Notes under the pieces: model-generated | What the model was told of the DNA's origin: nothing | The model's input: the letters and a program-made list of their open reading frames with translations, nothing else | Database searches by the model: none | Part shown: piece after piece, positions 23,680-32,356 of the stretch | How the letters are laid out: the number at the start of each line of letters is the position of its first letter | Numbering within the stretch: the stretch's first letter is position 1 | Assembly (NCBI GenBank): GCA_022865785.1 | Contig: JALHTJ010000083.1 | Span: forward strand, 1-34,275 | Direction of reading: 5' to 3' | Source of the DNA: Candidatus Aminicenantota bacterium | Lineage (GTDB): Bacteria > Acidobacteriota > Aminicenantia > UBA2199 | Length of the DNA: 34,275 nt | Program-made: the position numbers and the translations under genes

Positions 23680-24351
23680 ATGACAGACATATTCCGCATC
23701 GTCATCCAGTTTGCCGTCGTTCTCTTTGCCATATCGATCCATGAGTCGGCCCACGCCTGGGTCGCCGACCGCTGCGGCGACCCCACGGCCAAGCTGATGG
23801 GCCGGGTCACCCTGAATCCCATCGCCCATATCGATCTCATCGGCACCATTATTTTCCCAATCCTGCTGGCGGTTATGGGGGCCCCTGTCTTCGGGTGGGC
23901 CAAACCGGTCATGGTCAATCCCTATAACCTGCGCAACCGCCGCCGCGACGGCATGTTCATTTCCGCGGCCGGTCCGATTTCCAACATTTTGGTCGCCCTA
24001 GGAGTGATCATATTGCTTGGACTTTTTAGCAATCCCATCATGCAGTCAACCAGCACCAGCATCGCCTTGTTAATAAAAATTGCCACTTATTTGCTGATGA
24101 TCAACATTTTCCTGGCCGTGTTCAACCTGATCCCGATCCCGCCCCTGGACGGCAGCGGTATCTTGGAGGGATTGCTTAAGGGCGAGGCCCTGGTCATGTT
24201 TGAAAAGATCAAACCCTATGGCTTTTTTATTCTTTTGTTAATTATCTACACCCATGCTCTTGATTCCATAGCCAATTTTATTTTTACCATTCTTTTTAAA
24301 ACCTTTCCTTTTTTGATTTTCATCATGATGAAGGCGGGAGTGGTCGGATGA
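23680..24351 (+). CDS. Site-2 protease family (M50) membrane metalloprotease
   Basis: Intramembrane zinc protease of 223 residues. The first helix contains the catalytic HESAH (about 20-24, in ISIHESAHAWVADRCGD); the third zinc ligand is in NLIPIPPLDGSGIL (about 148-161, Asp of LDG). Four to five further hydrophobic helices fit the short M50B/YwhC-like subfamily, which lacks a PDZ domain. Such proteins cut membrane-embedded regulators or remnant signal peptides; the substrate here is unknown. It overlaps trpS by 4 bases (ATGA). The order M50 protease-trpS-scpA-scpB is widespread in bacteria. Confidence 0.94.
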   Translation: MTDIFRIVIQFAVVLFAISIHESAHAWVADRCGDPTAKLMGRVTLNPIAHIDLIGTIIFPILLAVMGAPVFGWAKPVMVNPYNLRNRRRDGMFISAAGPISNILVALGVIILLGLFSNPIMQSTSTSIALLIKIATYLLMINIFLAVFNLIPIPPLDGSGILEGLLKGEALVMFEKIKPYGFFILLLIIYTHALDSIANFIFTILFKTFPFLIFIMMKAGVVG

Positions 24352-25331
24352 ATCCCCGCATCATTATGAGCGGCATCCGGCCGACCGGCACCGGGGCCGC
24401 CCACCTGGGTCATTGGGAAGGCGCCCTTAAAAACTGGCTGAAGCTTCAGGATATGGGCGAATGCTACTATTCGATCGTCGACTGGCACGCCTTGACCACC
24501 GAATACCAGGATGTAAAAAATATCCAAAGCAATGTCCGCCAGATACTGCTTGACCTGCTGGCGGTGGGCATTGATCCGGAAAAAAGCGTCGTCTACCTGC
24601 AGTCTGCGGTCAAGGAGATCTCCGAACTTTTCCTGCTGCTGGGCATGATGACCCCCCTGGGCTGGCTGGAGCGGGTTCCTACCTTCAAGGAGCAACAAGC
24701 CCAACTGGGCGACCGTGACATCAATACCTTTGGCTTCCTAGGCTACCCGCTGCTGCAGACCGTGGACATCATCATCATGAAAGCCGATACCGTGCCGGTG
24801 GGCGAAGACCAGGTCTACCATCTGGAATTGGCCAGGGAGATCGTGCGCCGCTTCAACAACCTCTACGGCGACTGTTTCCCCGAGCCCCAGCCTTTCCTGA
24901 CCCCCATTCCCAAACTTCCAGGCGTGGACGGCCGCAAAATGAGCAAGAGCTACGGCAACGCCATCTATCTAAACGATTCTACAGCCGTGCTGGAAGAAAA
25001 AATCAGACCCATGGTCACCGACGTGCGCCGCAAGCGCCGATCCGATCCCGGCGTGCCCGAAGATTGCCCGGTGTTCACTTTGCACCAGGCTTATTCCAAT
25101 AGCGAAGAGATCGCCATGGTTTCTGCCGAATGTCGCACAGCCGGAATCGGCTGCCTGGATTGCAAAAAAATTCTGATCAGCAATATCAACACCTTTCTGG
25201 AACCCTTCCGCCAACGGCGCAGCAGATATGAAAAAATTGCCGTGGCCGACATTCTCGAGCCGGGCAACCGCCGTGCCGTCGAGCAGGCCCGGCGCACCGT
25301 ATCCCAGGTGCGTGAGCTGATGAACGTGTAA
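24348..25331 (+). CDS. trpS: Tryptophan--tRNA ligase
   Basis: Class I aminoacyl-tRNA synthetase that attaches tryptophan to tRNA-Trp. At 327 residues it fits the bacterial length. The HIGH motif appears as HLGH (19-22) after SGIRPTGTGA, the KMSKS signature as KMSKSYGNAI (197-206), with GEDQVYHLELAREIVRRFN between them for tryptophan and adenylate binding. A late pair of cysteines (GCLDCKK) is present. The ATG overlaps the M50 stop by 4 bases, and its stop shares one base with the scpA ATG (TAATG). It is clearly part of the operon. Confidence 0.97.
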   Translation: MNPRIIMSGIRPTGTGAAHLGHWEGALKNWLKLQDMGECYYSIVDWHALTTEYQDVKNIQSNVRQILLDLLAVGIDPEKSVVYLQSAVKEISELFLLLGMMTPLGWLERVPTFKEQQAQLGDRDINTFGFLGYPLLQTVDIIIMKADTVPVGEDQVYHLELAREIVRRFNNLYGDCFPEPQPFLTPIPKLPGVDGRKMSKSYGNAIYLNDSTAVLEEKIRPMVTDVRRKRRSDPGVPEDCPVFTLHQAYSNSEEIAMVSAECRTAGIGCLDCKKILISNINTFLEPFRQRRSRYEKIAVADILEPGNRRAVEQARRTVSQVRELMNV

Positions 25332-26062
25332 TGGAAATTGAAATCCCAGGCTACCAGGTACAGACCGATTTTTTCGAAGGTCCGCTGGACCTGTTGCTGC
25401 ATTTGATCCGCAAAAATAAAATGAAGATCGTGGAGATCCGCCTGTCGCAGATCACGGCCGAGTACCTGGCCTACCTGGAAAACAAGAAGGGGATCAATCC
25501 CTCGCGTGAAAGCGATTTTCTGACCACCGCTGCCACCTTGATCTACATAAAATCCCGTTCATTACTGCCCAAACCCGAAGACCCGGGCGAAGAATCACCG
25601 GAAAAAAAATTGATCCACACCCTGATCGAATACGAAAAAATCCAGAAAATTTCCAAAATGCTTCAGGATATGGAATATACGGAGCTCTTGCTTTGGCGGC
25701 GGCTTGAAATCGACGAAAATTTCACCAACCGCGAATACGCTTTAAAAGAAGTGTCGGCCTTTCAACTGGCGGAAATATTTTTTGATATCATTAAAAAGAA
25801 GGAAAATGAACAGTTTTTATACATTTCCTCAAAAAATTATTCCATTGCCGAAAAGCAGGAGGAAATTTTATCCCTTTTGAAGAAAAATGTCTTTATCGAT
25901 TTCAGCGAGTACATGTCCAAACTTGATTCCATCGAGGAAATACTGGTCAGTTTTTTCACCCTTTTGGAATTGATCAAGCGCCACCTGCTCATTGCCGTTC
26001 AGGAACAGCTGTTCGGGGCCATTTCCATATATCCGAACCAAGTCGGCAGACTGGAAAATTGA
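25331..26062 (+). CDS. scpA: Segregation and condensation protein A
   Basis: Kleisin subunit that bridges SMC heads, with ScpB, in chromosome condensation and segregation. The 243 residues show the N-terminal kleisin signature FEGPLDLLLHLIRKNKMKI (about 15-33) and ITAEYLAYL, then a charged linker, and a C-terminal winged helix region with FSEYMSKLDSIEEILVSFFT and LIKRHLLIAVQEQLFGAI. Overlap with trpS is one base and with scpB about four if the latter starts at TTG. Confidence 0.95.
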   Translation: MEIEIPGYQVQTDFFEGPLDLLLHLIRKNKMKIVEIRLSQITAEYLAYLENKKGINPSRESDFLTTAATLIYIKSRSLLPKPEDPGEESPEKKLIHTLIEYEKIQKISKMLQDMEYTELLLWRRLEIDENFTNREYALKEVSAFQLAEIFFDIIKKKENEQFLYISSKNYSIAEKQEEILSLLKKNVFIDFSEYMSKLDSIEEILVSFFTLLELIKRHLLIAVQEQLFGAISIYPNQVGRLEN

Positions 26063-26067
26063 AAAGC

Positions 26068-26640
26068 ATGAACCCAGAGCCAATCACCCGTCAGATCGCT
26101 ATGATCGAAGCCGTTCTTTTTGTTTCCAAGGAACCGGTAGAACCGGGGCGGATCATGGAATTTTTGGAGATCAAGGATATCGGAGAATTTGAAAAACTCC
26201 TGGCAATTATGGAAAAAGAGCATCTGCAGGACCGCCCGGAGCGGGGGCTGCTGCTGAAAAGAAGCGGCGGCGGTTTGCAATTGGTGACCAAACCAGAGCT
26301 GCACGATGAACTGAAAGCATTTTTCACCATCAAGCAATCCACGAAATTGAGCCTGGCTTCGCTTGAGACCCTGTCGATCATCGCCTACCGCCAGCCTGCC
26401 ACGCTGGCTGAAATTTCCGACATGCGCGGCGTCAATTCTACCGGGCCGGTAAAAAGCCTGCTGCAGAAAAAATTGATCAAGATCACGGGCAGGAAAAAAG
26501 TGCCGGGACTCCCCCTATTGTACGCTACCACCCAGGAGTTTTTAGTCTACTTCGGCTTGAACGACATGACGGAATTGCCGTCGCTGGAAGAACTGACCGA
26601 ACTTTTCGAAGAAAAAGAACAGCCTTCATTATTTAAATAG
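26068..26640 (+). CDS. scpB: Segregation and condensation protein B
   Basis: Kleisin-interacting (Kite) partner of ScpA in the SMC complex. With the ATG at 26068 it has 190 residues; a TTG nine bases upstream in the same frame would overlap scpA and is an alternative. Two winged-helix domains are visible: IEAVLFVSKEPVEPGRIMEF at the start and LSLASLETLSIIAYRQPATLAEISDMRGVNS, the family's best-conserved block, in the second half, followed by LLQKKLIKITGRK. The C-terminus is acidic. Confidence 0.95.
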   Translation: MNPEPITRQIAMIEAVLFVSKEPVEPGRIMEFLEIKDIGEFEKLLAIMEKEHLQDRPERGLLLKRSGGGLQLVTKPELHDELKAFFTIKQSTKLSLASLETLSIIAYRQPATLAEISDMRGVNSTGPVKSLLQKKLIKITGRKKVPGLPLLYATTQEFLVYFGLNDMTELPSLEELTELFEEKEQPSLFK

Positions 26641-26649
26641 GAGGAATAC

Positions 26650-27771
26650 ATGGAATCTTTGGTCAATCCCCATGTGCTGCAGATCACTCCTTACAAACCG
26701 GGCAAACCGGTCGAAGACCTTCAGAGAGAATTCAATCTGAAAAAAATCGTTAAACTTGCATCCAACGAGAACATGCTGCCGATTCCGGAGCTGGTCAGAA
26801 AAGCAATAGACGAGGAATTGTCCCAGGTCCACTTATATCCCGATTCCGACAACCATTACCTGCGGCAACGCCTTGCCGAGTACAACGGCCTGCAGCTGGA
26901 CAACGTCATTGTCGGCGCCGGCTCGGTGGAGATTATCCACATGCTGATCCGCACTTTTCTCAAAAGCGGCGAAAAAGTCCTGAGTTCTGAAAAGACATTC
27001 CCTTTATACAAAATCGTCACCACGGAAATTGCCGGGGAGTCGGCCTATGTCGAGGCCCCGATGAACCGGGACCTGTGTTTCGACCTGCAAGCCATCGCCG
27101 CCAAGATCGATCCGCAAACCAAGATCATTTTTATCACCAATCCCAATAATCCGACCGGAACCTTCATCCACGCCCAACCTATCCGTGATTTTATTGAACG
27201 GGTTCCCAGCGATAAAATTGTTGTCCTGGACAATGCCTACCAGGAGTACATAGACAATCCAGACGATTATGTGAACGGCCTGGATGAGATCCGCCAGAAA
27301 AAAAACGTGGTGGTTTTAAGGACTTTTTCCAAAATTTATGGCTTGGCCGGCCTGCGTGTGGGCTACGCCCTGGCCAAACCGGAGACCATCGCCATCCTCA
27401 ATCGCGTCAAAGCGCCATTCAACGTCACCCGCATCAGCCAACGTGCCGCCCTGGCCTCCCTGGAAAGTGAAGATTATAAAAATGAGTCGGTGCGAATGAA
27501 CCGGGCCAATAAAGCCAAATTGTTCAGCCAGCTGCAAAGTTTGGGGCTGCGCGTGATTCCTTCACAAACCAATTTTCTCCTTTTTTTCCCAAAAATGGAC
27601 GTGGCCGAGTTGAATCTCCGCCTGCTCAAGGAAGGGGTGATCATCCGGCCAACCGCTGGGTTCGGCATACCGGAAGGCATGCGGGTTACGGTGGGCTTGC
27701 AAGAGGAAAACGATTTTTTTATAGCCAAGCTGCAAAAAGTTCTGGCAGAAATAAAAAAACAGGCAATCTGA
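26650..27771 (+). CDS. hisC: Histidinol-phosphate aminotransferase (HisC-like)
   Basis: Fold type I PLP aminotransferase of 373 residues, probably converting imidazole-acetol phosphate plus glutamate to histidinol phosphate. Motifs: LASNENMLPIPELVRKAI, YPDSDNHYLRQRLAEYNGL, NPNNPTGTF (Asn for PLP), LDNAYQEY (Asp and Tyr), and the Schiff-base Lys in RTFSKIYGLAGLRVGYA. The N-terminus LQITPYKPGKP matches HisC. No other his genes are here, so an aromatic-aminotransferase role in this lone copy is possible. AGGAGG precedes the ATG; it is 9 bases after scpB, last in the operon. Confidence 0.92.
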   Translation: MESLVNPHVLQITPYKPGKPVEDLQREFNLKKIVKLASNENMLPIPELVRKAIDEELSQVHLYPDSDNHYLRQRLAEYNGLQLDNVIVGAGSVEIIHMLIRTFLKSGEKVLSSEKTFPLYKIVTTEIAGESAYVEAPMNRDLCFDLQAIAAKIDPQTKIIFITNPNNPTGTFIHAQPIRDFIERVPSDKIVVLDNAYQEYIDNPDDYVNGLDEIRQKKNVVVLRTFSKIYGLAGLRVGYALAKPETIAILNRVKAPFNVTRISQRAALASLESEDYKNESVRMNRANKAKLFSQLQSLGLRVIPSQTNFLLFFPKMDVAELNLRLLKEGVIIRPTAGFGIPEGMRVTVGLQEENDFFIAKLQKVLAEIKKQAI

Positions 27772-27850
27772 AAATACACTTAAAACAGCCGGAATCGATT
27801 TTGGAAACATTACAAATTCCTTTTGTGGAGGGCCTTGTCTGAGAGATAAA

Positions 27851-27868
27851 AATTAAGTAAGCTTAATT
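27851..27868. repeat. Palindrome upstream of gcvT (possible operator)
   Basis: AATTAAG (27851-27857), four-base spacer TAAG, CTTAATT (27862-27868): a perfect 7-bp inverted repeat. It overlaps the first two bases of the proposed gcv -35 box, a position suited to a repressor or activator, or it may be a chance AT-rich repeat. Confidence 0.4.
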
Positions 27869-27895
27869 GATTTTTACTGACAATTATGATAAATT
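27867..27895 (+). promoter_or_regulatory. Possible promoter of gcvTHPAPB
   Basis: TTGATT (27867-27872), 17 bases, TAAATT (27890-27895); both boxes match 4 of 6. This would leave about a 35-base leader before the TTG start of gcvT. No glycine riboswitch was recognised. Confidence 0.4.
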
Positions 27896-27936
27896 TTATT
27901 TTAAGTGAATTCTTTATTAAAAAAATGGAGGGTGCT

Positions 27937-29040
27937 TTGAAAAAAACAAAATTTAATGAAGCGCACTATGTGTTGAAAGGGAAAATGATCGAATTTTGCG
28001 GCTGGGATCTGCCCGTGCAATATTCGGGTGTTAGTGCCGAACATGTTGCGGTTCGGACCAGTGGCGGAATTTTCGATGTCAGCCACATGGGTGAGATCTT
28101 TTTCAGAGGCCCCCAAGCCTTGGATGCAGTGCAGTATTTAACTTCAAATGATGCTGCAAAATTATTTCCGGGAAAAGTTCAATATTCTGGTCTGATGACC
28201 GAAAAAGGCTGTTTTGTCGATGACCTGCTGGTACATAAAATCAGTGATACCGAATACTTTATAGTTGTCAATGCTGCCAATCTGGAAAAAGATTATGCAT
28301 GGATGAAGAGCAAGACAACCCAATTTGATGTTGAAGTAATAAATGAAAGTGCCGATTATGCCCAAGTTGCCATTCAGGGACCAAAAGCAGGTAAATTACT
28401 GGCTGAGTTTACCAAGACCGATCTTGCGGCCATGAGTTATTATACTTTCACCAAGGGTGAAGTTATGGGTATGGATGCCATAATCGCCAGGACCGGATAT
28501 ACCGGCGAATACGGCTTTGAAGTTTATATTAAAGATGATGCCCAGAAAGCGAGCAAACTATTTTTGGAATTATGTCAAAAAGGGGAAAAATACGGTATCG
28601 TTCCCGTTGGTCTGGGCGCGCGCGACTCTCTCAGACTCGAATGCTGCATGGCCCTGTATGGCAATGACATTGATGATTCCCATACGATTCTGGAAGCCAA
28701 TCTGGCCTGGATCCTGAAATTGCAAAAAGGTGATTTCATCGGTAAAAACGTGCTTTTGAAACAAAAAGAAACAGGCATTCAACGAAAACTGGTAGGCTTT
28801 GAAATGATCGGCCGTGGCATTGCCCGGCATGGCTACCCTGTTTATGTGGACGGCCAACAATTTGAAACTATTTGCAGCGGTACAATGACTCCCTTTCTTA
28901 AAAAAGCTGTGGGCATGACTTACCTGCCCATCGGAAAAACCGAACCGGGAAGTGAATTCCAGGTTAAAATTCGTGAAGAGTTGGTCACCGCCAAAGTTGT
29001 AGCAACGCCTTTTTATAAATTTGACCAAAAATCAATTTAA
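27937..29040 (+). CDS. gcvT: Aminomethyltransferase (glycine cleavage T protein)
   Basis: Takes the aminomethyl group from lipoyl-GcvH, releases ammonia and forms methylene-THF. I chose the TTG at 27937 (GGAGG five bases upstream): it gives 367 residues and the standard start KKTKFNEAHYVLKGKM, whereas the upstream ATG adds 17 non-homologous residues. Signatures: FCGWDLPVQYSG, VRTSGGIFDVSHMGEI (folate domain), ARTGYTGEYGFEVY and LGARDSLRLECCMALYGNDI, then a C-terminal barrel with GRGIARHGYPVY. First gene of the gcvTHPAPB operon. Confidence 0.96.
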   Translation: MKKTKFNEAHYVLKGKMIEFCGWDLPVQYSGVSAEHVAVRTSGGIFDVSHMGEIFFRGPQALDAVQYLTSNDAAKLFPGKVQYSGLMTEKGCFVDDLLVHKISDTEYFIVVNAANLEKDYAWMKSKTTQFDVEVINESADYAQVAIQGPKAGKLLAEFTKTDLAAMSYYTFTKGEVMGMDAIIARTGYTGEYGFEVYIKDDAQKASKLFLELCQKGEKYGIVPVGLGARDSLRLECCMALYGNDIDDSHTILEANLAWILKLQKGDFIGKNVLLKQKETGIQRKLVGFEMIGRGIARHGYPVYVDGQQFETICSGTMTPFLKKAVGMTYLPIGKTEPGSEFQVKIREELVTAKVVATPFYKFDQKSI

Positions 29041-29060
29041 ATAATTTAAAGGAGATAAAA

Positions 29061-29450
29061 ATGAGCACAAAAGATTTGAAATTTACGGAAAAACATGAAT
29101 GGGCAAGTGTGAACGGCAATATCGCCACTTTCGGTATTACGGATTATGCGCAGCACCAATTTGGAGACATTGTTTTCATTGAACTTCCTGCTATGGGAAA
29201 AAGCTTCAGCAAAGGTGCTGCCTGTGCCAATATCGAATCGGTGAAAGCTGTTGCAGACATGTATGCCCCGGTTTCAGGTGAAGTGACTGAAATAAATAGT
29301 TCCCTTGAAAATGCTCCTGAACAAATCAATAAAGAACCTTATGGAGCAGGCTGGGTATGCAAGGTAAAAATGGCCGCTGCCGCAGAGCTCGATTCGTTAA
29401 TGGACGAAAGCGCCTATGAAAATTATGTAAAGAGTGTCGAGGAGAAATAG
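29061..29450 (+). CDS. gcvH: Glycine cleavage system H protein
   Basis: Lipoyl carrier that shuttles the aminomethyl intermediate between P, T and L proteins. The 129 residues have the hammerhead fold pattern with the lipoylated Lys62 in IESVKAVADMYAPVSGEV and the N-terminal FTEKHEWAS. AAAGGAG precedes the ATG, 20 bases after gcvT. Lipoylation needs lipA, which is convergent at 32357-33208; an octanoyl-transferase or lipoate ligase was not seen here, nor the L protein. Confidence 0.97.
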   Translation: MSTKDLKFTEKHEWASVNGNIATFGITDYAQHQFGDIVFIELPAMGKSFSKGAACANIESVKAVADMYAPVSGEVTEINSSLENAPEQINKEPYGAGWVCKVKMAAAAELDSLMDESAYENYVKSVEEK

Positions 29451-30800
29451 ATGAGATACCTGCCCCTCACTGAGACTGAAAGGGAGGAAATGAGGAAAAC
29501 GATTGGTATAAAGGAAACTAAAGAATTATTTTCCGATATTCCCAAGGATAAATCCTATTTTTCTCTGGCTGACTTACCGTCTGCCCTTTCCGAATCAGAA
29601 CTGCTTGAAAAATTCAAAGAAATCGGTCGCAAAAATATTTTCCCCGGTTTTTTAAGTTTCTTAGGCGCTGGGGCGTATCAGCATTTCATTCCGGAATTGG
29701 TTAATTTCCTAAGCAATAAAAGCGAGTTTTTGACTCCCTACACCCCGTATCAACCCGAAGTCAGTCAAGGCAGTCTGCAAGGAATGTTTGAATATCAGAC
29801 CATGATGGCCCAGTTGACCGGCATGGATATTGCCAACAGTTCACTTTATGACGGCGGTACAGCGGCAGCTGAGGGCATTGTTTTGGCTTTGAAAAAGTCA
29901 AAAAAACAGCATATTCTGATTGCCGGCAACATTCATCCCGAATACATTGAAATCATGCAGACTTATATCAAGTATTTGGACTATAAAATGGATCTGGTAC
30001 CCTTTGATCCGCAATCCGGAAAACTGAAACTTGCTGAACTGGAAGGGAAAATAGACCAGGATACGGCTGGATTTATCTTTCAATCGCCAAATTTCTTCGG
30101 CGTAGTTGAAGAAGGGAAACAAATTTCCGCCATGCTGCATAGTAAAAATTCCTATTCCATACAGATTGTGACTGAAGCTTTATCATTGGCTTTTCTTGTC
30201 CCGCCCGGAGAAAATGACGTTGATCTTGTGGTAGGTGAAGCCCAAAGTTTCGGCTTGTCCTTGGGTTTTGGCGGTCCCTATCTGGGATTCATTGCCGCTA
30301 AAAGCGAATTTCTCCGGCAAATGCCCGGACGTTTTGTGGGTCAGACCTTGGATTCAAAAGGAAACCGGGGTTATGTGTTGACCCTTTCCACTCGCGAGCA
30401 ACACATCAAAAGGGAACGGGCCACCTCCAATATTTGCACCAACGAAGCATGGTGCGCTTTTCGGGCCGGAATCTATCTGGCTACAATGGGCAAAAAAGGG
30501 TTGCAATCAATTGCCAAAACAAACCATCTGAATACTGCTTATTTTGTCAAAGAAGTCTCCAAACTGAATAACGTAAAAGTAAAATATCAAAAAGATTATT
30601 ACAACGAAGTGGTCCTGGAAGTACAAAATGGCAAAACCGATGATTTTTTGAAAAAACTGGAAGCAAAAAAGATTCTGGCCGGCATTCCCCTGCACTGGTT
30701 TTATCCTGATCAGAAAAACACAATTTTAGTTAACTTTACCGAAATTCACAGGAAAAAGGATATTGATCAACTGGTTCAGGCTATCGGAGAGATAAAATGA
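29451..30800 (+). CDS. gcvPA: Glycine dehydrogenase (decarboxylating) subunit 1
   Basis: N-terminal half of the split P protein, which decarboxylates glycine on PLP and passes the aminomethyl group to GcvH. The 449 residues show MRYLPLTETEREEM, FLGAGAYQHFIPELV, LTPYTPYQPEVSQGSLQGMF, DGGTAAAEG and SLGFGGPYLGF. The PLP lysine is in the partner subunit, as expected for the heterotetrameric type. The ATG directly follows the gcvH stop, with GAGGAG inside the gcvH end serving as ribosome site; its own stop overlaps gcvPB by 4 bases. Confidence 0.97.
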   Translation: MRYLPLTETEREEMRKTIGIKETKELFSDIPKDKSYFSLADLPSALSESELLEKFKEIGRKNIFPGFLSFLGAGAYQHFIPELVNFLSNKSEFLTPYTPYQPEVSQGSLQGMFEYQTMMAQLTGMDIANSSLYDGGTAAAEGIVLALKKSKKQHILIAGNIHPEYIEIMQTYIKYLDYKMDLVPFDPQSGKLKLAELEGKIDQDTAGFIFQSPNFFGVVEEGKQISAMLHSKNSYSIQIVTEALSLAFLVPPGENDVDLVVGEAQSFGLSLGFGGPYLGFIAAKSEFLRQMPGRFVGQTLDSKGNRGYVLTLSTREQHIKRERATSNICTNEAWCAFRAGIYLATMGKKGLQSIAKTNHLNTAYFVKEVSKLNNVKVKYQKDYYNEVVLEVQNGKTDDFLKKLEAKKILAGIPLHWFYPDQKNTILVNFTEIHRKKDIDQLVQAIGEIK

Positions 30801-32251
30801 ATAAGCAATTACCTGAATTGATGTTTCTGAAAAGCCGGGACGGTAAAGAAGGTTGTTCACTTTCGGCTCCTGAGATTGCCGATGATTTATGCGTTTTGGC
30901 TGCGGATAAACTTAGAAAGGATATCGCAGATTTTCCACAGCTTTCGGAAGTGGAAATTGTCCGTCATTATACCAACCTGGCCCATCTGAATTACTCGGTA
31001 GATGCCGGATTTTATCCGCTCGGTTCCTGCACCATGAAATATAATCCGAAAATAAATGAAAAAATCGCCAATCAACCTGAATGGAATGCCCACCCCTATT
31101 CACCCATTCATCTAGTACAGGGGAATCTGGAAATAATGAAAAGCCTGGAAGAGTTGCTGATGAAAATCACGGCCATGGCTGCCTTCACATTGACGCCTGC
31201 CGCCGGAGCCCATGGCGAATTGACCGGACTGCGGGTGATTCGCGATTATTTAACTGACAAGGGTGATGCCCGTAAAATAGTACTGATACCTGATTCTGCC
31301 CATGGCACCAACCCGGCTTCTTCCGTGCTCTGCGGTTATCAAACCAAGGAAATTCCCTCCAATGAAAACGGTATCCTTGAGGTCGAAACATTAAAAAAAC
31401 ATCTCGATAAGGATGTGGCGGCTCTAATGATTACCAATCCCAATACTCTGGGAATATTTGAAAAAAATATCGTGGAAATTGCCCGGGTTTTGCATGAGAA
31501 TGGTTCACTTTTGTATATGGATGGCGCCAATATGAATGCCTTCATGGGCATTGCCAAACCGGGTGATCTGGGAGCCGATGTGATCCATTTGAATTTGCAC
31601 AAGACCTTTGCGACTCCTCATGGCGGCGGCGGTCCCGGCAGCGGGCCTGTTGGCGTGGCCAAAGACCTGGTGAAATTCCTGCCCGTTCCCATTATCACTC
31701 ACGAAGGCAAAGAATATAAAGTGCGTTATCACAACGAATCCGGCAGCAACCGCGTAAAGAATTTTTATGGGAATTTCCTGGTAATAATACGTGCTTTGGT
31801 GTATTTGCTGGAATTGGGCAAAGAAAACATACGCCAGGTTGCCGAAGATGCGGTTTTAAATGCCAATTACATCCGCAAAAAGCTCGAGCCCTATCTGGAC
31901 TTGCCCTACAAATCCAAATCGCTGCATGAAGTAATTTTTTCAGACAAGGGACTCACTGTAAAAACCCTTGATATTGCCAAACGCATATTGGATTACGGCA
32001 TGCATCCTTTTACCATCTATTTTCCGTTGATTGTACATGGGGCAATGATGATTGAACCGACCGAAACGGAAAGCAAGGAAACTTTGGATCAATTCATCGA
32101 TATTATGATCAAGATTCTCGACGAAGCCAAAAAAGATCCGGCTTTCGTGCAAGGCGCTCCCTATTCCACTCCGGTTACCAGACTGGATGAAGTCATGGCT
32201 GCCAAGCAGCTGATCTTACGCTGGAAACCTGCGGCGACACAAACAAATTGA
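30797..32251 (+). CDS. gcvPB: Glycine dehydrogenase (decarboxylating) subunit 2
   Basis: PLP-binding subunit of the split glycine decarboxylase. The 484 residues carry GFYPLGSCTMKYNPK, TPAAGAHGELTGL, DSAHGTNPAS and the glycine-rich loop with the PLP lysine, Lys269 in HLNLHKTFATPHGGGGPGSG. Translationally coupled to gcvPA through ATGA. No clear terminator was seen in the 105 bases before the convergent lipA end. Confidence 0.97.
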   Translation: MNKQLPELMFLKSRDGKEGCSLSAPEIADDLCVLAADKLRKDIADFPQLSEVEIVRHYTNLAHLNYSVDAGFYPLGSCTMKYNPKINEKIANQPEWNAHPYSPIHLVQGNLEIMKSLEELLMKITAMAAFTLTPAAGAHGELTGLRVIRDYLTDKGDARKIVLIPDSAHGTNPASSVLCGYQTKEIPSNENGILEVETLKKHLDKDVAALMITNPNTLGIFEKNIVEIARVLHENGSLLYMDGANMNAFMGIAKPGDLGADVIHLNLHKTFATPHGGGGPGSGPVGVAKDLVKFLPVPIITHEGKEYKVRYHNESGSNRVKNFYGNFLVIIRALVYLLELGKENIRQVAEDAVLNANYIRKKLEPYLDLPYKSKSLHEVIFSDKGLTVKTLDIAKRILDYGMHPFTIYFPLIVHGAMMIEPTETESKETLDQFIDIMIKILDEAKKDPAFVQGAPYSTPVTRLDEVMAAKQLILRWKPAATQTN

Positions 32252-32356
32252 ATTTGCCTGACAATTTTTATTAATAGCACAAAAAATTACAGTTGTACTT
32301 TAGTTTTTTAGCAACTTGTTTTCTGCTAATAGCTGAGATCGCAATTGCCGCTTAGT

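Noticed and set aside
27772-27936. Glycine riboswitch before gcvT
   Set aside because: The conserved aptamer segments could not be matched; only GGAGGG and GAGAG fragments occur.
32252-32356. Terminator between gcvPB and lipA
   Set aside because: Only a 5-bp TAGCA/TGCTA pairing with a 10-base loop was seen, too weak to call.
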